A stretch of DNA of 64,000 nucleotides from Streptomyces catenulae (GTDB lineage Bacteria > Actinomycetota > Actinomycetes > Streptomycetales > Streptomycetaceae). The stretch is from contig NZ_JODY01000039.1 of NCBI RefSeq assembly GCF_000718015.1, positions 9,054-73,053 on the forward strand, written 5' to 3'. The position numbers and the translations under genes were made by a program. Below, piece by piece: positions 7,323 to 16,501 of the stretch. The notes below the pieces were generated by a model. It did no database searches. It had not been told where the DNA came from and saw nothing but the letters and a program-made list of their open reading frames with translations. How positions within the stretch are numbered: position 1 is the first letter of the stretch; each line of letters opens with the position of its first letter.

Positions 7323-8243
7323 TCACGGTGTGGCGGCCGGGTCCTTCCCGGTGTCGGCCGCGGTGGCCGGATCACCCGCGGGAGCTGCGGTGGCCGGGGC
7401 GACCCCGGTCTTCGTACGGCGGCCGCGCCGCTCGATCCAGGTCGCCAGACCGGACAGCGCCAGGCACATCGCGACGTAGATGACGCCCGTCACGATGATG
7501 ACCGGAACGTAGGTGTCGGAGCCGTTCACGATGATGTTGGTGCTCATCTGGCGGGCCGTGTAGAGGAGTTCCTCGAACGTGATGATGTAGCCGAGGGAGG
7601 TGTCCTTCAGCGTCACCACCAGCTGGCTGATGATCGTCGGCAGCATGGCCCGCACCGCCTGCGGGATCAGCACCGTCGTCATGACCTGCGTCTTGCGCAT
7701 GCCCAGCGCGTACGCCGCCTCGGCCTGCCCGCGCGGCACCGCCACGATGCCCGCCCGGAGCACCTCGGCCTGCACCGAGCCGTTGTACGCGGTCAGCCCC
7801 ACCACCAGCGCCCAGAACTGCGGGCCGTTGCCGGACAGGCCGAGCGCGTCGCGGTTGGCGAGGAGGATCACCCACAGTACGTAGATGGTGATCAACAGCG
7901 GGATGGCGCGGAAGAGTTCCACGAAACCGGTCGCCAGCCAGCGCACCGGCTTGTGGTCGGAGAGCCGGGCCACCGCCAGCAGCACACCCAGCGCCAGCGA
8001 GAGGACCGCGGCGACCGCGAAGACCTCCAGCGTGGTCAGCACACCGTCGCGCAGATTGTTCCGCACGTCGGCGTAGTTGAAGATGTTCCACATCTCGGGC
8101 TTGAACTGGCCCTTGGCGCCCAGCCGTTCGATGACGAAGGCGATCAGGGCCACCACCGCCACCGCGCCGACGATGCTGTACAGGCGGTTGCGCGCCTTCG
8201 TCTTCGGTCCCGGTGCGTCGTAGAGAACGCTGGCGCCGCTCAT
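7323..8243 (-). CDS. gluD: Glutamate ABC transporter permease GluD
   Basis: A 306-residue inner-membrane permease of the polar amino acid (HisM/GlnP) family. It has about five to six helices and the conserved EAA loop, seen here as EVLRAGIVAVPRGQAEAAYA followed by LGMRKTQVMTTVLIPQAVR. A hydrophilic Ala/Pro/Thr tail of about 35 residues closes the protein. The ATG has GAGG 7 bases upstream. It is the last gene of gluABCD, 73 bp after gluC. It should pair with GluC to form the channel and depends on GluA for ATP, which is defective here. Confidence 0.92.
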   Translation of the reverse strand: MSGASVLYDAPGPKTKARNRLYSIVGAVAVVALIAFVIERLGAKGQFKPEMWNIFNYADVRNNLRDGVLTTLEVFAVAAVLSLALGVLLAVARLSDHKPVRWLATGFVELFRAIPLLITIYVLWVILLANRDALGLSGNGPQFWALVVGLTAYNGSVQAEVLRAGIVAVPRGQAEAAYALGMRKTQVMTTVLIPQAVRAMLPTIISQLVVTLKDTSLGYIITFEELLYTARQMSTNIIVNGSDTYVPVIIVTGVIYVAMCLALSGLATWIERRGRRTKTGVAPATAAPAGDPATAADTGKDPAATP

Positions 8244-8316
8244 GCCGATACCTCGCTTCGATCCGCCCCGCCTGCGCGCGGCACCCACGTCGTACTGATC
8301 CGCCGTCCGGCCCCGC

Positions 8317-8964
8317 TCACCGGGCCACCCCCATCCGCCGCTCCAGCACCCGGAAGAGGCCGCTGATCGCGAAGGTGATGACGAGGTAGGCCAGGGCGAT
8401 CCACAGGAAGATCCAGCCGATGGCGAAGCCCTGGTCGCTCAGCAGCTTCGAGACGTTGAAGAGTTCGGTGACGCTGAAGGCGCCCGCGATGGCGGAGTTC
8501 TTCGTCAGCGCGATGAAGATGGAGCTGAGCGGCGGCAGCACCGTGCGGGTGGCCTGCGGCAGCACGATCATGCGCAGCGTCTGGGAGAACGTCATGCCCA
8601 GCGAACGGGCCGCCTCCGCCTGCCCGATCGGCACCGTCGAGATGCCCGAGCGCACCGCCTCGCACACGAACGACGAGGTGTAGAAGCCCAGCGCCAGCGT
8701 CGCCAGCACGAAGGGGCTGGTGCCGGGGAAGAGGATCTGCGGCACGACGAAGAAGGCGACGAGGAAGAGCAGGGTGAGCGGGGTGTTCCGCAACACCGTG
8801 ACCCAGGCCGTCCCGAACGCCCGCAGCGGCGGGATCGGGGAGACCCGGAAACCGGCTATGAGGAGGCCGAGCACCAGCGCCAGCAGCGCGCTGGCCGCGG
8901 TGATCGCCAGGGTTCCGAGGAAGCCGTCGCGGAACTCGGGAAGATGATCGAGGAGTACGTTCAT
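8317..8964 (-). CDS. gluC: Glutamate ABC transporter permease GluC
   Basis: A 215-residue permease with the His/Glu/Gln TM signature. The EAA loop reads VRSGISTVPIGQAEAARSLG followed by MTFSQTLRMIVLPQATRTVL. Five membrane segments are evident, starting with FLGTLAITAASALLALVLGL. Start ATG with GGAG five bases upstream. It is transcribed between gluB and gluD; the 190-bp gap to gluB is larger than other gaps in the operon. It is the normal length for GluC, with no sign of damage. Confidence 0.92.
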   Translation of the reverse strand: MNVLLDHLPEFRDGFLGTLAITAASALLALVLGLLIAGFRVSPIPPLRAFGTAWVTVLRNTPLTLLFLVAFFVVPQILFPGTSPFVLATLALGFYTSSFVCEAVRSGISTVPIGQAEAARSLGMTFSQTLRMIVLPQATRTVLPPLSSIFIALTKNSAIAGAFSVTELFNVSKLLSDQGFAIGWIFLWIALAYLVITFAISGLFRVLERRMGVAR

Positions 8965-9154
8965 GGGGTCTCCGCGGTTGCGGTCGGGTCGGCGGCGGGA
9001 AGGGGGCGGGGCCCGCGCGGCGGACGGCAGCGCGCCCCGCACACCCGGCGCGGCGGGCGTACGGGGCGCAGCCCTGGCAGTGCGGTGGAGGGCGCGTCCG
9101 CCCGCCCCGGTGGGCGGACGGACACGGTCTTCTCCGAAGCGGGGCGTGAGCGCG

Positions 9155-10072
9155 TCAGCCTCGCGGAAGCGGCAGCTCGGGCGCGGTGTCGCCGGTGAAC
9201 GGCGAACCGGACTTGCCCAGCGTGCCCTCGTACGCCTTCTTGTAGTCGCCGTTCTTGATGTGCTTCTCCAGCGCGTCGGTGATCGCACCCTGGAGCGCCT
9301 TGTCACCCTTCTTCAGGCCGACGCCGTAGGGCTCCTTGGTGAACGGCTTGTCGACGACGCGCAGCTTGTCCTTGCGCTGGGCGGCGTAGCCCTTGAGGAT
9401 CGCGTCGTCGGTGGTGACGGCGGCGACCTGACCGTCGAGCAGCGACTTGACGCAGTCCGAGTACTTCGACAGCTCGATGGTGTCGGCGCCGTACTTCGGC
9501 TTCTTGATCTCCTGCAGCGGCGTGGAGCCGACGATGGAGCAGACCTTCTTGCCGCGCAGCGACATCGGGCCGGTGATCGACTTGTCGTCCCGGGCCACCA
9601 GCAGGTCGGCGCCCGCGGTGTAGTACGGCCCGGCGAAGTCGACCTGCTTCTTGCGCTCCTCGTTGATCGAGTACGTACCGACGTAGAAGTCGACCTGGCC
9701 CTTGGAGATGGTGGTCTCACGGACGTTGGAGTCGATCGTCTTGAAGACGATCTCCTTGTCGGAGAAGCCGAGGTCGGCGGCGACCATCTTCGCGATCTCG
9801 ATGTCGAAGCCGGTGTACTTGCCCGACGTGTCCTTGAAACCGAGGAACGGCTGGTCGGCCTTGACGCCGATGGTGATCTGGTGCGCCTTCTGGGCCTTCT
9901 GCAGCACGGGGGAGTCGACCTTGACGCCGGACGCGGGCCGGTAGGTGCCGCTGTAGACGTCGCCGCCGGCCGGCTTGTCGCCCGCCGTGCCCGACTCGCC
10001 GCCGCACGCGGTCGCCGTCGCCGCCAGCGCGAGCACCGCCGCGCACGCCGTGGCCGTCTTACGCATCCTCAT
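9155..10072 (-). CDS. gluB: Glutamate-binding lipoprotein GluB
   Basis: A 305-residue extracellular solute-binding protein (family 3). The signal peptide MRMRKTATACAAVLALAATA is followed by a lipobox ending in Cys (ATAC-GG), so the mature protein is lipid-anchored outside the membrane. The core has the family pattern: ITIGVKADQPFLGFKD, YTGFDIEIAKMVAADLGF, then PFTKEPYGVGLKKGDKALQG near the C-terminus. ATG was chosen with AGGA eight bases upstream; the next ATG, two codons later, is possible. It delivers glutamate to GluCD and, by analogy with S. coelicolor, may also affect sensing by GluK. Confidence 0.93.
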   Translation of the reverse strand: MRMRKTATACAAVLALAATATACGGESGTAGDKPAGGDVYSGTYRPASGVKVDSPVLQKAQKAHQITIGVKADQPFLGFKDTSGKYTGFDIEIAKMVAADLGFSDKEIVFKTIDSNVRETTISKGQVDFYVGTYSINEERKKQVDFAGPYYTAGADLLVARDDKSITGPMSLRGKKVCSIVGSTPLQEIKKPKYGADTIELSKYSDCVKSLLDGQVAAVTTDDAILKGYAAQRKDKLRVVDKPFTKEPYGVGLKKGDKALQGAITDALEKHIKNGDYKKAYEGTLGKSGSPFTGDTAPELPLPRG

Positions 10073-10129
10073 GGTGAAAGTCCTTTGTCTGCAACAGGTG
10101 TTGACGGTCATCGTGGCCGGACCGCGGGG

Positions 10130-10736
10130 TCAGTGGTGGAGGATCTTCGAAAGGAAGTCCTTCGCGCGGTCGCTGCGCGGATTGTTGAAGAACTGGTTGG
10201 GCTCCGCTTCCTCGATGATCCGGCCGTCGGCCATGAACACCACGCGGTTGGCGGCGGAGCGGGCGAAGCCCATCTCGTGGGTGACGACGACCATCGTCAT
10301 ACCGTCCCGGGCGAGCTGCCAGGGCGCGCGCCTTCTTCTCGGCGGCCGCCTTGTCCGTGCGGCGGACCTTGGTCTGCCCCAGGACCACGTTCTCCAGCAC
10401 CGTCTTGTGCGCGAAGAGGTTGAAGGACTGGAAGACCATGCCGACATCGGCACGGAGTCTGGCCAGTTCCCGCCCCTCCTGCGGCAGCGGCTTGCCGTCG
10501 ATGCTGATGGCGCCGCTGTCGATCGTCTCCAGGCGGTTGATCGTGCGGCACAGCGTCGACTTGCCGGACCCGGAGGGCCCGATCACCACGACGACCTCAC
10601 CACGGTGGATCGTCAGGTCGATGTCCTGGAGCACGTGCAACGCGCCGAAGTGCTTGTTGACGTTGTCCAGCACGACCAACTGGTCCCCGGCCGGTGCGGG
10701 GGCCTCGGTGCTCCCGGTCCCCGATACTTCGCTCAT
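10130..10736 (-). pseudogene. gluA: Broken gluA, glutamate ABC transporter ATPase
   Basis: The gene starts normally (VVLDNVNKHFGALHVLQDID), has an intact Walker A (GPSGSGKST) and Q-loop (GMVFQSFNLFAHKTVLENV), and then changes frame at about 10316-10326. The frame jumps from AAAEKKARA directly to QLARDGMTMVVVTHEMGFA and ends normally in DFLSKILHH. About 60 residues are missing: the LSGGQ signature, Walker B and the D-loop. Start to stop is 607 nt, one base off a multiple of three, so both deletion and frameshift are present. As read, no functional ATPase can be made. It is either a real inactivating deletion or a collapsed assembly; the rest of the operon looks intact. Confidence 0.85.
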
Positions 10737-11088
10737 CGGCGTGTAGCTCCGTCCTCCTCGGTTGCCAGGACAGTAGGACGGCCTACGACCTGCGTCATTA
10801 CATCTGAGGGGAACTTGAGGATCACAATCCGGCCGCGACGGCCGGAACCCGCCGCCCCGGTTCGGGGACGCCGGTGCGCGGGGCGCCCGCACGGTGCGCC
10901 GTCCGCCGCCCCGCGCCCCTCTCCCACGGCCCGGAGCCGCCCCGGTGTCCCCGGGCGTACCGGCTGCGTAACGGATGGCGTCCGGGGCATGGCCGCCCCT
11001 TGACGTGCGCACCGTTCATCGCCGTAGATGCGCCTGTGGTTCCCGCACACCGTCAGCGCACACCGTCACCGAGGAGGAGGCCGGGCCG
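10737..11088. other. gluA-gluR divergent intergenic region
   Basis: This 352-bp gap separates the divergent gluABCD operon and gluRK. It contains the gluA promoter on the minus strand and an AT-richer patch around 10790-10830. The rest is GC-rich. In S. coelicolor the GluR protein is reported to act on the gluABCD promoter, so its operator is expected here, but I could not pick out a convincing direct repeat. Confidence 0.5.
10770..10798 (-). promoter_or_regulatory. gluA promoter
   Basis: On the minus strand ATGACG (10793-10798) and TACTGT (10770-10775) are separated by exactly 17 bp. The transcript would begin about 25-30 bases before the gluA ATG. It is the best promoter match in the divergent region. 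Confidence 0.45.
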
Positions 11089-11823
11089 ATGAGACTGCTG
11101 CTCGTCGAGGACGACGACCACGTCGCCGCGGCCCTGTCCGCGGTGCTCGGACGGCACGGCTTCGCCGTCGTGCACGCCCGCAACGGCGAGGAGGCCCTCC
11201 AGGCGCTCCTGCCCGACCACGACGAACCGTTCGCGGTGGTCCTGCTCGACCTCGGCCTTCCCGACCAGGACGGTTTCGAGGTCTGCGGCCGCATCCGCCG
11301 GATCCGCGCCGTGCCCGTCATCATGGTCACCGCGCGCGCCGACGTCCGCTCCCGCATCCACGGCCTCAACCTCGGCGCCGACGACTACGTCGTGAAGCCC
11401 TACGACACCGGCGAACTCCTCGCCCGGATCCACGCCGTCAGCCGCCGCGGCGCGCCCGGCCCCGCCGAGCCCCGCGCCGAGGAGAGCGGGCCCGACGACG
11501 CGCTGCGGCTGGGCGCCGTCACCGTCGAACTGCCCACCCGCCAGGTCTCGGTGGACGGCACCGCCGTCCCGCTGACCCGTAAGGAGTTCGACCTCCTCGC
11601 GCTGCTCGCCCAGCGCCCCGGGGTGGTGTTCCGGCGGGAGCAGATCATCAGCGAGGTGTGGCGCACCAGCTGGGAGGGGACCGGCCGGACCCTGGAGGTG
11701 CACATCGCCTCGCTCCGCGCCAAGCTGCGGATGCCCGCGCTGATCGAGACGGTCCGCGGCGTCGGCTACCGCCTCGTCGCCCCCGCCGCCCCGGTGCGCC
11801 CGCCCGCCGCCCCGGCCGGCTGA
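11089..11823 (+). CDS. gluR: Response regulator GluR (OmpR type)
   Basis: A 244-residue two-component regulator. The receiver domain has the acidic pair EDDD at residues 7-10, phospho-acceptor Asp54 in VVLLDLGLPD, Thr81 and Lys103 in ADDYVVKPYD. The C-terminal winged helix carries VPLTRKEFDLLALLAQRPG and TLEVHIASLRAKL, the OmpR/PhoB DNA-binding form. The ATG has GAGGAGGAGG upstream. It is followed by gluK after 13 bp. By position beside gluABCD it corresponds to GluR, reported in S. coelicolor to activate the transporter in response to external glutamate. Confidence 0.9.
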   Translation: MRLLLVEDDDHVAAALSAVLGRHGFAVVHARNGEEALQALLPDHDEPFAVVLLDLGLPDQDGFEVCGRIRRIRAVPVIMVTARADVRSRIHGLNLGADDYVVKPYDTGELLARIHAVSRRGAPGPAEPRAEESGPDDALRLGAVTVELPTRQVSVDGTAVPLTRKEFDLLALLAQRPGVVFRREQIISEVWRTSWEGTGRTLEVHIASLRAKLRMPALIETVRGVGYRLVAPAAPVRPPAAPAG

Positions 11824-11836
11824 GGCCCGCCGGTCC

Positions 11837-13252
11837 GTGCGTACCCGACTCCTCCCGCTCCTCATCGTCCTGCTCGCCGGGGTGCTGCTCGCCCTCGGCG
11901 TGCCGCTCGCGGTGATCACCGCCGGGGTCGAGCAGCAGAAGGTGGTCATCGACCGCATCGACGACGCGGCGCGGTTCGCCGCCCTCGCGCAGTTCGTCAC
12001 CGACCGCTCCGCCGCCAAGGTCCCCGGCGAGGAGGACGAACGCCGCGCCACCCTCGCCGCCGAACTCGCCCGTTACCACGACCTCTACGGCATCCGGGCC
12101 GGGGTCTTCCACCGGGACCGCACCCCGATGGCCGTCGCCCCGGGCGGCTGGCCGGCGGCGCGGGACGGGAAGGGCGCCCAGGCGTTCAAGGAGGCGCTGG
12201 CCGGGTACCGCAGCCACGACCCCGACCAGATCTGGCCGTGGGACGACACCGGCCGCATCCCGGTCGCCTCGCCCGTCATCCGCGACGGCGACGTGGTCGC
12301 GGTCGTCGTCACCGACTCGCCCACCGGGCAGCTGCGCCACCGCATCCTGCGCGGCTGGCTGCTGATCGCCGCCGGGGAGTGCGCCGCGATGCTCGCCGCC
12401 GTCGCCGCCGCGTTCCGCCTCACCGGCTGGGTGCTGCGGCCGGTACGGGTCCTCGACGCGGCCAGCCACGACATCGCCACCGGCCGGATGAAGTCCCGGG
12501 TCGCCGCCACCGCCGGGCCGCCCGAACTGCGGCGGCTGGCCCGCTCGTTCAACGAGATGGCCGACCATGTCGAGGACGTCCTGGAACAGCAGCGCGCCTT
12601 CGTCGCGGACGCCTCCCACCAACTGCGCAACCCGCTCTCCGCCCTGTTGCTCCGCATCGAACTGCTCGCCCTGGAACTCCCCGAGGGCAACGCCGAGATC
12701 GCCTCCGTACGCACCGAGGGCAAGCGGCTCGCCCGCGTCCTGGACGACCTCCTCGGCCTCGCCCTCGCCGAGCACGCCGCGGCCGACCTCCAGCTCACCG
12801 ACATCGCCGCGCTCGCCGCCGAGCGGGTCGGCTCCTGGCGCCCGCTCGCCGACGACAAGGGCGTCCACCTCACCTACGAGGGGCACGCCGCCGTCACCGG
12901 CTGGGCCGACCCCGTCGCCCTCTCCAGCGCCCTCGACGCGATCGTCGACAACGCCCTGAAGTTCACCCCGCCCGGCGGCCCCGTCACCGTCTCCGTCACC
13001 CCGCGCGGCCACGGCGTACGGATCACCGTCGCCGACAGCGGTCCCGGTCTCGCCGACGACGAGCTGGCCCGGATCGGCGACCGCTTCTGGCGCAGCGGCC
13101 GCCACCAGAACGTCTCCGGCTCGGGCCTGGGGCTCTCCATCAGTCGCGCCCTGCTCGCCGCGGGCGGCGCCACGCTCCGTTTCGCCCCGCATGTGCCGCA
13201 CGGCCTCCAGGTGCGGGTGACGGTGCCGCGGGACGCCCCGCACGGCGGGTGA
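11837..13252 (+). CDS. gluK: Sensor histidine kinase GluK
   Basis: A 471-residue membrane histidine kinase. Helices at about residues 5-27 and 173-195 bracket an extracytoplasmic sensor domain of about 145 residues. A HAMP linker follows, then the phospho-acceptor His261 in [18 protein letters not shown], the N box [16 protein letters not shown]1 [12 protein letters not shown] and G2 [14 protein letters not shown]. The GTG start lies 13 bp after gluR, so the two are co-transcribed. It should phosphorylate GluR. If the transporter is really dead (see gluA), the sensor could still report external glutamate. Confidence 0.9.
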   Translation: MRTRLLPLLIVLLAGVLLALGVPLAVITAGVEQQKVVIDRIDDAARFAALAQFVTDRSAAKVPGEEDERRATLAAELARYHDLYGIRAGVFHRDRTPMAVAPGGWPAARDGKGAQAFKEALAGYRSHDPDQIWPWDDTGRIPVASPVIRDGDVVAVVVTDSPTGQLRHRILRGWLLIAAGECAAMLAAVAAAFRLTGWVLRPVRVLDAASHDIATGRMKSRVAATAGPPELRRLARSFNEMADHVEDVLEQQRAFVADASHQLRNPLSALLLRIELLALELPEGNAEIASVRTEGKRLARVLDDLLGLALAEHAAADLQLTDIAALAAERVGSWRPLADDKGVHLTYEGHAAVTGWADPVALSSALDAIVDNALKFTPPGGPVTVSVTPRGHGVRITVADSGPGLADDELARIGDRFWRSGRHQNVSGSGLGLSISRALLAAGGATLRFAPHVPHGLQVRVTVPRDAPHGG

Positions 13253-13352
13253 ACGGGGCGCCACGGAGCGGTGCGGCCGCGCCGCCCGGGGTGCGTCGGG
13301 GCTGTGCTACTGTGAACGGCGTTGCAGTTGTGGTACCCATGAACGTCGTGTG

Positions 13353-13378
13353 CGCCCGGAGGCTGGTAGCCCCGGGCG
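13353..13378 (+). promoter_or_regulatory. Hairpin in the cold-shock gene leader
   Basis: CGCCCGG...GGCT-GGT-AGCC...CGGGCG forms a near-perfect stem of about 11 pairs. It lies about 100 bases before the cold-shock start codon, after a TACTGT -10-like element near 13308. There is no coding frame here. It may be an upstream-transcript terminator or a structured 5' leader that controls the cold-shock mRNA. Confidence 0.4.
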
Positions 13379-13475
13379 TTCCGTGTTTTTACCGGAATCC
13401 TCCGGTGTCGGGCACTCATCTCGGCGACAGGGAGTCCGCGCAGTGCGGGCTCCGTGCCCCATGAAGGAGAAAATT

Positions 13476-13679
13476 ATGGCTTCCGGCACCGTGAAGTGGT
13501 TCAACTCGGAAAAGGGCTTCGGCTTCATCGAGCAGGACGGCGGCGGCCCCGACGTCTTCGCCCACTACTCGAACATCCAGGCCCAGGGCTTCCGTGAGCT
13601 CCTCGAGGGTCAGAAGGTCTCCTTCGACGTGACCCAGGGCCCGAAGGGCCCGCAGGCGGAGAACATCATCCCCGCCTGA
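13476..13679 (+). CDS. Cold-shock domain protein (CspA family)
   Basis: A 67-residue single cold-shock domain that binds single-stranded RNA and DNA. RNP1 is [10 protein letters not shown] and RNP2 is [10 protein letters not shown], both intact; the first strand is [21 protein letters not shown] precedes the ATG by five bases, a strong site. The gene has its own leader of more than 100 bases with a stable hairpin, and is closed by a strong terminator, so it is a stand-alone transcription unit. Such proteins act as RNA chaperones, which fits the DEAD-box helicase downstream. Confidence 0.95.
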   Translation: MASGTVKWFNSEKGFGFIEQDGGGPDVFAHYSNIQAQGFRELLEGQKVSFDVTQGPKGPQAENIIPA

Positions 13680-13696
13680 CGCTCACGCGTCTCGCG

Positions 13697-13734
13697 GACG
13701 GGGCCCGCACCGGCCAGCCGGTGCGGGCCCCGTC
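13697..13734 (+). terminator. Terminator after the cold-shock gene
   Basis: GACGGGGCCCGCACCGGC and its exact complement are separated by 2 bases, giving an 18-bp palindrome 17 bases after the stop codon. There is no U-tract, as usual in Streptomyces. Confidence 0.8.
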
Positions 13735-13864
13735 CCGTCTCCGCGGGGCACCGGGCGCTCCCGGCCCCGCCCACCGCGCACCCGTACGCCTCGTGTCCCG
13801 AGTGCCGTCCCACGGGGGAGTGCGCGGTCGATACGACCACGCCTCACCAACCGAAGGGTCTTCA

Positions 13865-15274
13865 GTGACACGAGCGACCGCACCGCGACGCAGCGCCGCC
13901 CCCCGCACCACGTCCCCCCGGACGCCCGCCCCCGCGCCCGTGGCCTCCTTCGAGGAGCTGCCGCTGGCCCCGGAGCTCCTGACCGCGCTGGGTGCGCAGG
14001 GGGTCACCGAGCCGTTCCCCATCCAGGCGGCGACGCTGCCCGCGACGCTCGCCGGGCGTGACGTCCTCGGCCGGGGCCGCACCGGCTCGGGCAAGACCCT
14101 CGCCTTCGGCCTCGCGCTGCTCAGCCGCACCGCCGGCCGCCGCGCCGAGAGCAGGCGGCCGCTGGCGCTGGTGCTCGTTCCCACCCGCGAACTCGCCGGG
14201 CAGGTCGCCGACGCGCTCGCCCCGTACGCCAAGGCGGTCGGGCTGCGGACCACCACCGTCGTCGGCGGGACCTCGATCAACCGGCAGACCGACGCGCTGC
14301 GCCGCGGCGCCGAGGTGCTGGTCGCCACGCCCGGACGCCTCGCCGACCTCCTCGACCGCGGCTCCTGCGCCCTCGACCAGGTCGCCGTCACCGTCCTCGA
14401 CGAGGCCGACCAGATGACCGACATGGGCTTCCTGCCGCAGGTCACCCGGCTCATGGAGAAGGTCGACCCGAACGGTCAGCGGATGCTGTTCTCCGCGACG
14501 CTCGACCGCAATGTCGACAAACTGGTCCGCCGCTTCCTCACCGACCCGGTCACCCACTCCGTGGATCCGTCGGCCGCCACCGTCACGACCATGGACCACC
14601 ACGTCCTCTACGTCGCCGACACCGACAAGCGCGCCACCGCCACCGAGATCGCCGCCCGCGAGGGCCGCGTGATCATGTTCGTGGACACCAAGCGCGGCGC
14701 CGACCGGCTCACCAAGCATCTGCTCGCCCAGGGCGTCCGCGCCGCCGCGCTGCACGGCGGTAAGTCGCAGCCGCAGCGCAACCGCACCCTGGAGCAGTTC
14801 CGCACCGGCCACGCCACCGCGCTGATCGCCACCAACGTCGCGGCCCGCGGCATCCACATCGACGGTCTCGACCTCGTCGTCAACGTCGACCCGCCCACCG
14901 AGGCCAAGGACTACCTGCACCGCGGTGGCCGCACCGCGCGGGCCGGGGAGTCCGGCACCGTCGTCACGCTCGTCACCCCCGGCCAGCGCCGCGACATGAC
15001 CCGGCTGATGCGCCAGGCCAAGATCGACCCGGGCACCGCCACGGTCCGCCCCGGCGACACCGAGCTGATACGGATCACCGGCGCCCGCACGCCCTCGGGC
15101 GAGCCGGTCCAGCTCGCCGCGCCCGCCCCGCAGCAGCCCGCCCGGCGGCGCCCCGCGGGCGGCGGCGGACGGCGCACCCCCGCGGGCGGCGGGGGCGGTG
15201 GCGCGACGGGCGCCCGCCGCCGTCCTCGCCGCAGCCGGTCGGGCCGCCGCCCCGGCAGCGCGCCCGCGGCCTGA
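13865..15274 (+). CDS. DEAD-box ATP-dependent RNA helicase
   Basis: A 469-residue RNA helicase of the DEAD family. Motifs in order: Q motif with PFPIQAATLPATLAG, motif I GRTGSGKT, Ia VPTRELAGQ, Ib TPGRL, II LDEADQM, III SAT, IV MFVDTKRGAD, V TNVAARGIHIDGL and VI HRGGRTARAG. The last 70 residues are Ala/Pro/Gly/Arg-rich and probably a flexible RNA-binding tail. GTG start with AAGGG six bases upstream. It likely unwinds structured RNA or assists ribosome assembly, and may work with the adjacent cold-shock protein, though each has its own unit. Confidence 0.93.
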   Translation: MTRATAPRRSAAPRTTSPRTPAPAPVASFEELPLAPELLTALGAQGVTEPFPIQAATLPATLAGRDVLGRGRTGSGKTLAFGLALLSRTAGRRAESRRPLALVLVPTRELAGQVADALAPYAKAVGLRTTTVVGGTSINRQTDALRRGAEVLVATPGRLADLLDRGSCALDQVAVTVLDEADQMTDMGFLPQVTRLMEKVDPNGQRMLFSATLDRNVDKLVRRFLTDPVTHSVDPSAATVTTMDHHVLYVADTDKRATATEIAAREGRVIMFVDTKRGADRLTKHLLAQGVRAAALHGGKSQPQRNRTLEQFRTGHATALIATNVAARGIHIDGLDLVVNVDPPTEAKDYLHRGGRTARAGESGTVVTLVTPGQRRDMTRLMRQAKIDPGTATVRPGDTELIRITGARTPSGEPVQLAAPAPQQPARRRPAGGGGRRTPAGGGGGGATGARRRPRRSRSGRRPGSAPAA

Positions 15275-15284
15275 GCCCGAGCAG

Positions 15285-15331
15285 GTACGGCCCGGCCCCC
15301 GGACTCCTCGGAGCCGGGGGCCGGGCCGTAC
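15285..15331. terminator. Bidirectional terminator
   Basis: GTACGGCCCGGCCCCCGG pairs with its complement across an 11-base loop. It lies between the convergent helicase and TAXI genes and can serve both. Confidence 0.8.
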
Positions 15332-15353
15332 CGCCGTCAGGGCTTCCGGGCCG

Positions 15354-16379
15354 TCAGGGCTTCTCGGACACGTAGTAGCGGCGGGCGCCCTGGTGCAGCG
15401 CCAGCGGGTCGGTGAAGACCGCGGTCCGCAGGTCCACCTTCTGCGCGGCGTGCACCTCCTCGCCGATCGCGTCCCGGCTGCGTATCACCGTCCGGGTCAT
15501 CGCCTCGGTCAGCGCCGCGTCCTCCCGGTCGGTGGTGACCAGCAGATTGGCCACCGCGATCGTCTTCACACCCTGTCCGCGCTGCGCCCGCGGATAGGCG
15601 TCGGCCGGCATCACGGCCTCCCGGTAGTAGCGGGACTGCCCGCCCTGACGGTGCAACGCGGCCGCCAGATCGCCGAGTTGGACCAGCCGCACCGGGAACC
15701 GGTCCTCCAGGTGCTGCACCGCCGCGGTCGGCAGCCCGCCCGACCAGAAGAACGCGTCCAGCTTCCCGCGGCGCAGCAGCGTCGGCATGGTGTCGATACC
15801 GACCCGCACCGGGTGGATGTCGCGGCCGAAGTCCAGCCCCGCCGCCGCCATCAGCCGCCGGGTGATCAGCTGGACGCCCGAACCGTCGGCGCCCACCCCC
15901 ACCCGCAGCCCGCGCAGATCCTTCGCCGAGCGCACCGGCGAGTCCTCGGCCACCACCAGCTGCATGTAGTCGTCGTAGAGGCGCGCGCAGGCCCGCAGGG
16001 AGCGCGCGCCCCGCTCGCCGCGCTCCCGGTACGCGGCGACCGCGTCCGCCGTCGCGATGGTGAACCCGGCGCGCCCGGAGGTGAGTTGCCGCAGATTGTC
16101 GATCGACCCCTCGCTGCGGGTCAGCCGGACGTCCAGCTGCGGCATGTCGTGGGCGAGGTCCTGCCGCAGCAGCTCGCCGTAGCGCGCGTACACGCCGGTG
16201 GGTACGCCCGTCGCCAGCGTCACGGTGCCCCGGGGGGACGGGGCGCCGCCCAGGGGCAGCAGCCACCACGCGAGCAGCGCGAGCGCCGCCGCGGCGCAGA
16301 CCACGGCGGGCAGCGGACGGCGCAGCGCCCCGGCCAGACGGCGGGGGAGCGCGGAGAGCGACGGGATCGCCGGAGACAT
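15354..16379 (-). CDS. TAXI-family solute-binding protein
   Basis: A 341-residue protein of the TAXI (TRAP-associated extracytoplasmic immunogenic) family. One membrane segment at residues 24-42 (VVCAAAALALLAWWLL) anchors or exports it. The core shows VTLATGVPTGVYARYGELL, then TRSEGSIDNLRQL, GVGADGSGVQL and a late VFTDPLALHQGARRYY, which match the family ligand-binding lobes. TAXI proteins usually feed a fused TRAP permease, but no permease gene is nearby, so partner and ligand (often an organic or amino acid) are unknown. ATG start; the ribosome site is not striking. Confidence 0.85.
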   Translation of the reverse strand: MSPAIPSLSALPRRLAGALRRPLPAVVCAAAALALLAWWLLPLGGAPSPRGTVTLATGVPTGVYARYGELLRQDLAHDMPQLDVRLTRSEGSIDNLRQLTSGRAGFTIATADAVAAYRERGERGARSLRACARLYDDYMQLVVAEDSPVRSAKDLRGLRVGVGADGSGVQLITRRLMAAAGLDFGRDIHPVRVGIDTMPTLLRRGKLDAFFWSGGLPTAAVQHLEDRFPVRLVQLGDLAAALHRQGGQSRYYREAVMPADAYPRAQRGQGVKTIAVANLLVTTDREDAALTEAMTRTVIRSRDAIGEEVHAAQKVDLRTAVFTDPLALHQGARRYYVSEKP

Positions 16380-16501
16380 GACCGGAATCCTGCCAGGGCG
16401 GGCCCGGCAAAGGGAGAGGCGCGGCCCCGCCGGTCACGGGGCGCACGGCCCGCCGCGGCACGGCGCGCGGCGCCCCGCGCCCCAACGCCCGTACAGGCAA
16501 A

